DNA of 64,000 bases from Hyaloraphidium curvatum. Lineage: Eukaryota; Monoblepharomycota; Hyaloraphidiomycetes; Hyaloraphidiales; Hyaloraphidiaceae. The notes under the pieces were generated by a model. That model did not search any database, was not told the origin of the DNA, and saw only the letters and a list, made by a program, of their open reading frames with translations. The position numbers were made by a program, and so were the translations under genes. The DNA is taken from contig JAIVFI010000005.1 of the NCBI GenBank assembly GCA_025558095.1, positions 124,001-188,000 on the forward strand, given 5' to 3'. Numbering within the stretch: position 1 is the first letter of the stretch; each line of letters begins with the position of its first letter. Below, piece after piece: positions 40,101-48,439 of this stretch.

Positions 40101-41850
40101 TTCCCTTGTCTGAACAGGAGCGGATGCAGGTCCAGGTGGAGGAAGGCGGGGTCGAGGTTGGGGATGCCTGACCAGCTGAAGTGGTTTGTTGCACAACTGT
40201 CGACTCGTGCCTGGCCTGGGTCGTGGTGGCAGGCAGCCTTCCGCCGTTGGCATAGTCCCACTCCGGATGCGCGGCAAAGAAGCCCCGAGCGCTCGAGCAC
40301 CAGATTTCAGTGCAGGGGCACATGCAGGTGCCGCCCTTGGCCATCAGCTCCGTCGGGGTGCACACGTGGCCTCCCGGGCCCTCGTCCCGCGCTGCTACCG
40401 CGCGGCCACATTGTCGCTTCTTGCTATCAGGACAGCCGCTCGGCCAGGCCACCTGGACGGTGCAGTTTGCATCCTCGTACGCCCAGCAGTTCTCTGCATC
40501 AGGCCCACGGCACTGCAGCGTGTTGCGGCCGTCGGCATCCACGCGCCGGACCTTCACGTAGGTGAAGCAGAGCACCTCTCCCAAGCACTGCCAGTCAGAA
40601 AGCGGCGACAGTGTGCGCACAGGTCCGGGGGTGGTGGTCGTGGAGGTACGCGTCCGGGTCGTTGGGGGCGGGAGGCCGGGGCACTTGTAGTCGGGCTGGA
40701 TGCCGCGGAGGGCGGTGTCGGCGGCGAGCTTGCACCACCCCGACTCGGTCTGGTTGCAGGTGAGACCCACAAGCCGGGAGTCATCGGTGCCGCCCGACGG
40801 CGCCGGCTCCCCGGGGGCGAGGATCGAGAGGCCCGGATCGGTGAACCAGGAGCACCGCGAATTTTCTGGGTACGGGCCGTGGCACATGACCCCGAAGCCG
40901 GCGCGTCTGATGCGGAGGTAGTTGCCCTTGTCCTCGCAGGACCGGATCGGCATCCACGGCCCGAAGAAGGGCTCGTCAGAAGAGGTCTCGGTCACGTCGG
41001 GGCACGACTCTGGCTTCTTCGGCTTCTGAAGATAGTCCCAAACATCATTGCAGAAGCTGTAGGTCTCGTTCCACTGGATCTTTGGCTCGAACTGCTCAGG
41101 TTTGGTTGGGAGAGCCCTGCCGATGCAGGTGGCGCCCCCGCCCGCGGCCGGATCCCCGTTGTCGGCCGGCCCCGCGCAAAAGGGATCCGAGAAAAGGCTG
41201 CATGTCCCGTTTGCCGGTCCGGCACAGCTTGCGTGGTACAGGTACTGGCCCAGGCCGCTGTCGCTGTGCGCCGACGCTCGGATCCACTTGCACCCGAGCG
41301 AGGGCGCACGCACGCAAGAGTCCGTGCCGTTGTACTTGCCGCAGGTGAAGCCCCACTGCGACCGGGAGGCGAGCCGGCGGCGGCCGTAGGCGGCGTACGG
41401 GCCGCCGTCGCACCACCCGATGCACTGCGAGGCGTGCCAGCCCCCGTACGCGCCGAAACCCTCCCGGCGGCACACCGTGAAGCCCGTGGCGGGGTCGACG
41501 ACCTCCGTGACGTCAAAATATGAGTGACCAGCGGCAGCCGGCGCAGGGAGGGCGAGCAGCGCGGCGAGGGCGGCGGCGGCCGCGGCGCGGAAGACCGCGG
41601 CGCCGGCATCGCGGCGGGCGGAGGCCCCGGACCGGCGCCGCCGGGGGCGGTCATTCGGAGAGTTCGACTCTACGTCCGTTCTATCGTCCGTTGTTGTAAG
41701 TTCCCTGGCAAAGTGGTTCATCGTGAGGTTCTGGTTGCTGGAGTCATCGGTGGCGGAGCAAGGCCCTGGATCCCTGGTCCCTGATGAGGCTGCCGCGCGT
41801 CCCAGTGACGAGGATCGGACTTCATCATCGGCGGATATCAAAGGCTCCAT
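39715..41850 (-). CDS. CSWY-family cysteine-rich surface protein B (full form)
   Basis: 711 residues, single exon, start at 41850 (alternative in-frame ATG at 41721). Same order as A: hydrophilic N-terminus, basic cluster (RPRRRRSGA), signal anchor (AAAALAALLALPAP), then VVDPATGFTVCRR...SQCIGWCD, CGKYNGTDSCVRAPSLGCKWIRAS, and NGTCSLFSDPFC. Then three repeat units: SCEDKGNYLRIRRAGFGVMCHGPYPENSRCSWFTD, a variant FTYVKVRRVDADGRNTLQCRGPDAENCWAYEDANCTV, and SCSDKGNYIAVRAAGRVAQCRGPDAQRCSWYSDRACTVLAPGEPEPS. Thr-rich linkers (TRTRTSTTTTPGP) separate them, and a Cys segment (CMCPCTEIWC...HPEWDYANGG) precedes the last one. The end (FALPVFAVAVVVAVV) is a GPI-like or membrane tail. Likely an O- and N-glycosylated surface protein; ligand unknown. 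Confidence 0.8.
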   Translation of the reverse strand: MEPLISADDEVRSSSLGRAAASSGTRDPGPCSATDDSSNQNLTMNHFARELTTTDDRTDVESNSPNDRPRRRRSGASARRDAGAAVFRAAAAAALAALLALPAPAAAGHSYFDVTEVVDPATGFTVCRREGFGAYGGWHASQCIGWCDGGPYAAYGRRRLASRSQWGFTCGKYNGTDSCVRAPSLGCKWIRASAHSDSGLGQYLYHASCAGPANGTCSLFSDPFCAGPADNGDPAAGGGATCIGRALPTKPEQFEPKIQWNETYSFCNDVWDYLQKPKKPESCPDVTETSSDEPFFGPWMPIRSCEDKGNYLRIRRAGFGVMCHGPYPENSRCSWFTDPGLSILAPGEPAPSGGTDDSRLVGLTCNQTESGWCKLAADTALRGIQPDYKCPGLPPPTTRTRTSTTTTPGPVRTLSPLSDWQCLGEVLCFTYVKVRRVDADGRNTLQCRGPDAENCWAYEDANCTVQVAWPSGCPDSKKRQCGRAVAARDEGPGGHVCTPTELMAKGGTCMCPCTEIWCSSARGFFAAHPEWDYANGGRLPATTTQARHESTVVQQTTSAGQASPTSTPPSSTWTCIRSCSDKGNYIAVRAAGRVAQCRGPDAQRCSWYSDRACTVLAPGEPEPSSDGGGMICPERAEGWCARAVGVFSGEQAADPTCPTGSNAAGGTVASAASPTSSPADTGASGRPSGARRRAVSFALPVFAVAVVVAVV

Positions 41851-42261
41851 ACAAAACCACTATCGGTATTCGAGTTCACACAACCGCCACAACCACGGCG
41901 ACGGCGAAGACCGGCAGCGCGAAAGAGACGGCTCTCCGCCTGGCCCCAGATGGCCTGCCCGACGCCCCGGTATCCGCGGGCGAGCTCGTGGGGCTTGCCG
42001 CGGAAGCGACCGTCCCTCCCGCCGCATTGCTCCCCGTCGGGCACGTCGGATCCGCAGCCTGCTCCCCGCTGAACACCCCTACGGCCCTGGCGCACCATCC
42101 CTCCGCCCTCTCCGGGCAGACCATCCCGATGCCCTCCGCAGAGGGCTCCGGTTCCCCAGGGGCGACCACCGTGCACGCACGATCGGAGTACCAGGAGCAG
42201 CGCTGGGCGTCCGGGCCCTTGCATTGGGCCACCCGGCCGGATGCGCGAACGGCGACGTAGT
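41693..42261. repeat. Near-identical direct repeat, copy 2
   Basis: Partner of 39532-40100, spanning the start of gene B, the 25-bp spacer and the end of gene C. Its near identity, against much lower identity in the gene middles, indicates a recent unequal crossover or gene conversion. Confidence 0.8.
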
Positions 42262-43942
42262 TTCCCTTGTCCGCGCAGGAGCGGATGCAGGTCCAGGTCG
42301 AGGAAGGAGGGGTGGGCGAGGGCGGCGCTTGATTTGCAGAGGTGGCTTGCTGCTGCAACACCGTCGTGGTGGCGGCCCCATCAGGCGCGGCGTGGGGCGT
42401 CGTCTGGGTGAGGGTGGCCGACAGTTGTCCGCCGTTGGCATAGTCCCACTCTGGATGCTCCGAAAAGCGGCGCACGGATCTTGCGCACCAGACGTTGGTG
42501 CAGGGGCAGAGGCACGGGCGGTCGTCCAACAATTGGGTCGGGCTGCAGACCGCGCCTCCCGAGCCGCCCTCCGGGGCCGGAGCGGCGCCGCCGCACCGAG
42601 GCGTGTTGCTCCTGTCGCAGGTGGCTGGTGACGCCGCCTGGATAGTGCAACCTGCGTCCTCGTACGCATAGCAGCTCTCCGCGTCGGGCCCGCGGCACTG
42701 CAGCGTGTTGCGGCCGTCGGCATCCACCCGCCGGGCCCTCACGTACCCACCACAGATGACATTGCCCAGGCAGTGCCAGTCCGAAAGCGGCGAGAGGGTG
42801 CGCACCGGGCCGGGGGTGGTGGTCGTCGAAGTGTGTGTCTGAGTCATCGGCGGCGCGAGGCCGGGGCATTCGTAGCTTGGCGGGACGCCGCGCAGGGCGG
42901 CGTCCGCGGCAAGCTTACACCAGCCCGAGTCGGTCTGCGTGCAGGTGACGCCGTAAAGGCGTGCGCCATAGCCGCCGTCGGAGGACGGCGCCGGCTCCCC
43001 CGGGGCGAGGATGGAAAGGCCCATGTCCGTAAACCAGGAGCACCGCGAATTGTCGGGGAACGGGCCGTGGCACATGACCCCAAATCCCGCGCGCCTAATC
43101 CGGAGGTAGTTGCCCTTGTCCTCGCAGGAGCGGATGGCCATCCACGGCCCGTTCCAGGTCTCGCTACTAGAGGTCTGAGTCACGTAGGGACACGACTCCG
43201 GGATCTTGGGTGCCTTGAGGTAGTCGTAAACCTCGCTGCAGAAGCTGTAAGTCTCGTTCCACTTCAGTTCGGAATGCGTTTCGTTGATTGGAATGGCTCT
43301 ACCCGTGCAGTGGGCACCACCGTCTGCGACCGGATCCCCATTGTCGGCCGGCCCCGCGCAAAAGGGATCCGAGAACAGGCTGCAGGTCCCACTTGCCGGC
43401 CCGACGCAGCTCGCGTGGTAGCGGTCCGGGTTGTCGTTGAAGATCAAGGTGTCGATGCGCGCGGAAGCCCGTATCCACTTGCACCCGAGCGACGGCGCCC
43501 GGACGCACGAGCCCGTGCCGTTGTACTTGCCGCACGTGAAGCCCCACTGCGACCGGGAGGCGAGGCGGCGGCGGCTGTATTTGGCGTCCGGGCCCCCATT
43601 GTCGCACCACCCAATGCACTGCGATGCCTGGTAGTCCCCGTAGGAGCTGGAACTTTCCAGGCGGCACACCAAAAACCCCGTTGCGGGGTCGATGACCTCT
43701 TTCGCCGTAAAGGATGAGTGGCCGGTTGCCGCCGGCGTCGGGAGGGTGAGCAGAGCGGCCAGCACGGCGGCGGCCGTCGCACGGAGGAGGGCGGCGCCCC
43801 CGGCGCGGCGGAGCACTGCGGGCCCAAACTGGCGTCGCCGCGGCTGGTAATTCGGAAAGTTCAACTCTACGTCCGTTCGGTCGTCCGTTGCGGTCAGTTT
43901 CTTCGGAATGTGGTTGCGAAATGTGTTCGTTCGTGTTGGGAG
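41876..43942 (-). CDS. CSWY-family cysteine-rich surface protein C, start codon lost
   Basis: The frame is open from 43942 (after a TGA at 43945-43943) to the stop at 41876. It matches B along its length: signal anchor (ATAAAVLAALLTLPTPAA), VIDPATGFLVCRLE, SQCIGWCD, the three CxGPD/CSWY units and the C-terminal hydrophobic tail. However, no ATG lies before the signal anchor: where A and B have ATG (MNHFARE) this gene has CGC (RNHIPKK). Upstream, similarity to the A/B leader continues in another frame with the TGA. Either an upstream exon supplies the start, a non-AUG codon is used, or the gene is silenced. The first ~20 codons are therefore uncertain. It ends 25 bp before gene B's start. Confidence 0.65.
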   Translation of the reverse strand, partial: LPTRTNTFRNHIPKKLTATDDRTDVELNFPNYQPRRRQFGPAVLRRAGGAALLRATAAAVLAALLTLPTPAATGHSSFTAKEVIDPATGFLVCRLESSSSYGDYQASQCIGWCDNGGPDAKYSRRRLASRSQWGFTCGKYNGTGSCVRAPSLGCKWIRASARIDTLIFNDNPDRYHASCVGPASGTCSLFSDPFCAGPADNGDPVADGGAHCTGRAIPINETHSELKWNETYSFCSEVYDYLKAPKIPESCPYVTQTSSSETWNGPWMAIRSCEDKGNYLRIRRAGFGVMCHGPFPDNSRCSWFTDMGLSILAPGEPAPSSDGGYGARLYGVTCTQTDSGWCKLAADAALRGVPPSYECPGLAPPMTQTHTSTTTTPGPVRTLSPLSDWHCLGNVICGGYVRARRVDADGRNTLQCRGPDAESCYAYEDAGCTIQAASPATCDRSNTPRCGGAAPAPEGGSGGAVCSPTQLLDDRPCLCPCTNVWCARSVRRFSEHPEWDYANGGQLSATLTQTTPHAAPDGAATTTVLQQQATSANQAPPSPTPPSSTWTCIRSCADKGNYVAVRASGRVAQCKGPDAQRCSWYSDRACTVVAPGEPEPSAEGIGMVCPERAEGWCARAVGVFSGEQAADPTCPTGSNAAGGTVASAASPTSSPADTGASGRPSGARRRAVSFALPVFAVAVVVAVV

Positions 43943-44193
43943 TCACGATGTGGCGGAGCAACGGGTCCTTGCTGTCCCTTGCGGCCTGGTGGTCGGCTTA
44001 CGGATCCCAAATCCAGCGTCGGGAGTACGAGCCGCGGCATGCCACTGAACGCACCAGCGCCACTCGCTCCGTACGGGATTCCATCATCAGCTCAGAAAGA
44101 GCAGGGATGGCCGGCTCCGCAGGCCAGCCGACACCATTCGACCGCGGGACCAAACATGACCTCGATTCCTCCCCCAAGACCGCAACAATTGCA

Positions 44194-45195
44194 TCACGCA
44201 GCCGCACCCGCCGCATCCCCCGCACCGCCCGCCTCCTCGCCCTGCTCCGCACCGCGCCTGGCCGCGGGCTTCTTGGGGTACGACCGCAGCAACCACCTCG
44301 CGAACCTTGTTTGGCGCGGTCAGCCCCGGTCCCCGATCCGAGGCACGGAGGGAGGGAACCCACCCGACGGCGAGCCCGAGGTGCATCACCCCGCTCGCGA
44401 TCGCGCCCTCGCCGAAGCTCCGGCCCGCGGCGGCGGCCTGCGCGGCCTGGGTCGCGGCGGCGACGGCTGCTTCGGCCGCGGCTGGTACCATCCCGGCGGG
44501 AGGGTGGGAAGAGTGCGAGGCCGATTCGGCGCGGAGGAACTTGAAGAGGGAGACGAGGGGCACCGAGATGTGGTAGATCTGTGCGCGTCAGTGGATGCAG
44601 TACCGCCGGTCAGAAGCTCCGTTCGCCCGACGATGGCCGTCCGTCCACGCACCAGCGCGCCCACCGCGTAATCCCTCGCCGCCTGGTCCTCCCCTCCCCC
44701 CCTTCCCACGCCCCTGGCCCAGAAGATCACGCTGGGGATGCCGCCGAAGCACGCCGCGGCGAGCGCGAGCAGGTCGGTGGAGCGCGCGGGGACGCGGAGG
44801 ATCCACGGCTGCGTTTGCGGGGCCGGGGCGGCGGCGGGCTGGTTGCCGAAGAAAGGGGGGATGAGGCCGTGGTGCGCCGCGGCAGAGGGTGCCGGGGCGG
44901 CGGGGGCCGGGGCCGAGGGGAGGGGGACGGGGATCAGCGTGTCCCCCGAGACGGGGTCGACGACCGAGGCCGCGGTTCCCGCGCCGTTGGTCAGGGAGGC
45001 GCCGGAGGAGGGGGCGGGGAAGAAGGTCGGGACGAGGGAGAGGAAGCCGTCTGCCGGGGCACGGGGCGATCAGGGACGCCCTCCTGCGTCTGGACGGGAC
45101 GAACAGAAGAGTTCGACCAGTCCGTTCAAGAGGAACACGTCCGTGCCGATGATTTCTGCGCCGGTGAGCGCGTCGCCGTTGCCGGGGTCCGCCAT
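44194..45195 (-). CDS. Hypothetical protein with two probable membrane segments, four exons
   Basis: Exons 45195-45105, 45050-44632, 44578-44364 and 44305-44194 join in frame to 278 residues. It starts MADPGNGDALTGAEIIGTDVFLL. The middle is Ala/Pro-rich, then PWILRVPARSTDLLALAAACFGGIPSVIFWARG contains a hydrophobic stretch, and the spliced exon 2-3 border gives AIIYHISVPLVSLFKFLRAES, a second one. A third amphipathic stretch, AIASGVMHLGLAVGFARWLL, crosses the last junction. The end is basic then Gly/Ala-rich. No family recognised; exon 1 and exon 2 donors (GTTCGT, GTCGGG) are weaker than usual, so those borders may shift slightly. Located between the CSWY array and the PLA2-like gene. Confidence 0.55.
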
Positions 45196-45322
45196 TGTCG
45201 CCGTGGAAGTGTCTGGGTGGACAGCTCAGCGGTGGGCTTCTCCGGCGCCAACACTAGCGATCCCGCAAACCATCACCAATTGTTCTATCCACCCTTGTGA
45301 TTAGTTCGAAAGTACATCCCGG

Positions 45323-46396
45323 CTACGCAGGCACCGTCTCCACCCCGTCCTTGGTCCACGGGATCTTCTCCATCCCGCCCGTGCCCGGGGTTTCCGCGTC
45401 CCCGGTGGGCGGTTCCGCCGGCGGCGTCGATGTCGGCTCCGCGGCGCCCGTCGATGTCGGCTCCGCGCCCGCCGTCGATGCCGCTGGAGCAGGCAGCGGT
45501 TCGTCCAGGCCGCCCGTGACCGGCTGGCCGGACGGGCGGAGGGGCTGGTCCAGACCGCCCGTGACGGGCGGGCGGGGGGGCAGAGAGGGGGGGAAGGGGT
45601 CCATGCCGCCCGTGACGGGGGGTTTTCCGAAGGGCGGGGGTTCCAGGCCGCCGGTGACGGGCGGGCGGCGCGTGGGCACGGGGGAGGCCGCGGCGGCCGG
45701 GGATGTCGACGCCGCCGCGTCCTCCGGGGCTGCGGCCGTCGGCGCCGGCCGGGGCGTGCGCACCCCCGGTATGGGAACAACGGTCTCCGCGCCCCCGATG
45801 TCGGCGTTGCACGCGCACGCGGCGTCCTGCGCGCGGCAGTACGCCGGGCGGCCCCACGATGCGGCCGCGGCGGCGTACCGCGCGTTTGCCGCGTTCCGGC
45901 AGAAATCGCGCGCGGCGGGGCGCTGCGCCATGCACGCGGCCAGCATGCGGTCGTAGAATGCGCGGTCGCACGCCGGTTGGGGCCGGCCGCACGTCGCATA
46001 GCATTGCTGGAGGGTGGTGAAGGCGGGGGCGAACATCGCCGGCGGCGGGGGCAGCTGCACCGCCGCCGGGTCCGCCGACAGCCCGCGGCGGTCCGCGCGC
46101 CCGCAGACGCCGCAGGCGAACCCGAGGCCGGCAGGGAACGCCGGCGCGGCGGGCGGGAAGGTCGCGTTGCGGCGGGCCATCGTCCGCACGGTGTGGCGCA
46201 GCACCTCGGCCGCCGTGCGCAGGTTGGACGGGTACTGCACGTACGGCAGCCGCGGCACCGGGGGCCCGGCGAGGAGGGCGTAGTCGGTGTTGTACGTGCG
46301 CGTGGTGGTCCGCGGGAGCAGCGGGCCCGGGGCGGCGGAACCCGCGAGCGCAGCCGGGAGCAGGAAAAGCAGGAGGAGGAAGGTGCGGCGTGCCAT
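45323..46396 (-). CDS. Secreted phospholipase A2-like protein without the catalytic His-Asp, with PPVTGG repeats
   Basis: 357 residues beginning with a signal peptide (MARRTFLLLLFLLPAALAGSAA). The Cys pattern CGVCGR...TLQQCYATCGRPQPACDRAFYDRMLAAC...FCRNAANARYAAAAASWGRPAYCRAQDAACAC is that of secreted PLA2-type proteins (C-x2-HD-x-CY...CD-x2-F-x2-M-x3-C), but the His-Asp before CY is replaced by Leu-Gln-Gln. A long Pro/Thr-rich tail carries four RPPVTGGL/KPPVTGGM units of ~15 residues and Ala/Thr/Pro stretches, suitable for O-glycosylation. I infer a fold derived from PLA2 that may have lost catalysis, possibly a binding or wall protein. Confidence in the fold is moderate because the helix spacing was judged by eye. 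Confidence 0.55.
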   Translation of the reverse strand: MARRTFLLLLFLLPAALAGSAAPGPLLPRTTTRTYNTDYALLAGPPVPRLPYVQYPSNLRTAAEVLRHTVRTMARRNATFPPAAPAFPAGLGFACGVCGRADRRGLSADPAAVQLPPPPAMFAPAFTTLQQCYATCGRPQPACDRAFYDRMLAACMAQRPAARDFCRNAANARYAAAAASWGRPAYCRAQDAACACNADIGGAETVVPIPGVRTPRPAPTAAAPEDAAASTSPAAAASPVPTRRPPVTGGLEPPPFGKPPVTGGMDPFPPSLPPRPPVTGGLDQPLRPSGQPVTGGLDEPLPAPAASTAGAEPTSTGAAEPTSTPPAEPPTGDAETPGTGGMEKIPWTKDGVETVPA

Positions 46397-47171
46397 CGCG
46401 GGGGCGGCGGCGGCCGGAGGATGGGCAGGAAGAGAGGGCCGATGGAGGGTGACGTTGGGCGGTGGGAGCCGTCGGCCGGTCGGTCCCTACCAGGGTCCGA
46501 TGCCCTACCACCCGCTGGCCCGCTACCAGCGACAGCAGGACAGCGGCCTCCGAGACAGCTATACTGCAATGGATGTGTGCATCGGAGGGTGCGACCTTTT
46601 GGGCCCGCGGGCCCGCGAGTGCCCTTCCAGACCGAGTCAGGCACCGGCCGCGGGTCCTTCACCGCGATCCGCGATCAGCTCGGGTCCCCAAACCATGTAA
46701 TTACGCGTGCTTTCTCATCTGCCGGCGAACGGGGTCCGACTGGCTCCTTCGGGGGGCAGCGGGCCGCCCGTCCGAGCTCCGCATGACGCGCACCGCGCGA
46801 CCTTCCCGGGACCTTATCGGGGGCTCCACGGGCCAGAAGACGCCGAACTTCTTGTCCGGCGACCTAGAACGGGGGAAAAGGAGGTGCAGTTGTCACCCTC
46901 TCTAGGCCGGGACGGCCCTAGAAGTGCCCCGGAACCGCTTCTTCCGCCACGACCAACGAATCCACCCCGTCAGGCCCCGCGCCCTGTGCATCCTTTCCTC
47001 ATCCGCTGTCCAAGCCCCGAATCGGGACAATCGAAGCCGGTTTCAGTCCAGGGAGCGGCCCGATCCGCGGCAGATTTGGAGCCCAGCACCGCGCGCCTCA
47101 ATCAGTCAGGCTCTCGAGATCTCCGCCGGCGGCCGGCCCCCTCCTCCCGGCCCGCCGCCCGCGCATCCGCC
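46397..47171. other. Divergent promoter region
   Basis: Between the PLA2-like gene (minus) and the LysM gene (plus). No exon or motif recognised besides frames running in from the flanking genes. Confidence 0.45.
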
Positions 47172-48301
47172 ATGACTCCGCCTCCGTCCGACCCGCTGCC
47201 GGCAGCGGCGCCCGAGGACGACGAGGCCTCGGTCGGGGGCTCCTCCACCGACCGCCGGTCTTCCGTCGCGGGCTCCGCATCGTCCGCGCCCGACCCCGCC
47301 GACGCCGCGCCGCCCCTCCCCGCGTTCGACGACGACGCGCGCTTCCGCCCGCTCCCGCGCTCCCCCCCGCCCGCCCGCCCGCTGCTCCCCATCGCCGTCG
47401 CCGCCCTCCCCGCGCCGTCCCTCCGCGCACCCTCGCTGCTCGACGCCGCCTCCGTCTCCGCCTCCGTCTCCACGCGCCTCGAAGGCGACATCGAAGTCGA
47501 CCTCGACGCGCCCACGGAGCTGCTCTCGCTGCACCGCACGGAGTCGGACGCCCGCACGCTCGCGTCGCGCAGGCACGGCTACTCGTCGGGCTCGTCGGAC
47601 GAGGAGGAGGGCAAGGGCGACGCGGGGAAGCGCAAGGTCACGCGCAAGGGCGTGCTGCATTGGGTGCAGGCGACGGACACGCTGGTCGGGCTGTCGCTCA
47701 AGTACGGCGTGTCGGTGGGTTTCCTCCGTGCCTCCCCTCCGACGAAAGGAGAGGCTGACCGGCCCCGCACCCGCGGGGGAAAAAGGTCGAGAGCATCAGG
47801 CTGACCAACAAGCTCTACGGCTCGTCCATCTTTGAGCGCGGCTACCTGCTCGTCCCCGTGACCAACTGGACCGGGCCCACGCACTCGGTGCGCTCCGAGG
47901 AGGACGGTGCGCACCTCCCCACCCGGGGCCCCCCCTCTTCCGGCGCAATCTGACCCGCGGCCCGCTCCGCCGGCAGAGCGCAAGGCCCTCGTCAAGCGCT
48001 TCCAGCTGCTCGCCAAGTGCGTGCACCCCGAGGAAGCCCTGTCGTACATGCTCCGATTCGACTACGACCTCGACGCTGCGCTGGAGGCGTACTGGGCCGA
48101 CGCGCGGTGGGAGAGGGAGAACCCGTTCTCGGGGTGGGTTCCCTGCCGCGCCGCGCCGGCGGCACCGTGCTGACGGGCTCGTTGTGAAGGATCCCGCAGC
48201 ACCCGCAGACGGTGCCTAGGAAGCCCAAGCAGGAGAAGCAGCGCAAGGCGAGGGCGTGGGGGGCGCTGCGGAGCGCGCTGTCGTTTTCGTCGGCGTCGTG
48301 A
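47172..48301 (+). CDS. Intracellular LysM-domain protein (LYSMD-like), four exons
   Basis: Exons 47172-47714, 47786-47906, 47977-48137 and 48200-48301 give 308 residues. The N-terminal 140 residues are Ser/Pro/Asp-rich and disordered with no signal peptide. A LysM domain follows: VLHWVQATDTLVGLSLKYGVS at the end of exon 1 continues as VESIRLTNKLYGSSIFERGYLLVPV in exon 2, so an intron splits the domain. Exons 3-4 add a helical segment (ERKALVKRFQLLAKCVHPEEALSYMLRFDYDLDAALEAYWADARWE), which resembles a UBA-like three-helix bundle, and a basic tail. The lack of a signal peptide, plus the disordered N-terminus, fits LYSMD1/2-type cytosolic proteins rather than chitin-binding effectors. Function unknown. 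Confidence 0.8.
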
Positions 48302-48439
48302 TGTGGCCGGCGGCCAAACTTCCGAACGGGCGGATGGGAGGATCGGTGGGGACGGGGGAAGGGGCTGCGGGCATTTGGTCATCTTGTTTCTATGCGAGGT
48401 TAGACGGGGTTAACCCTTTGCGCGCCGCTTTTGGGCCGG

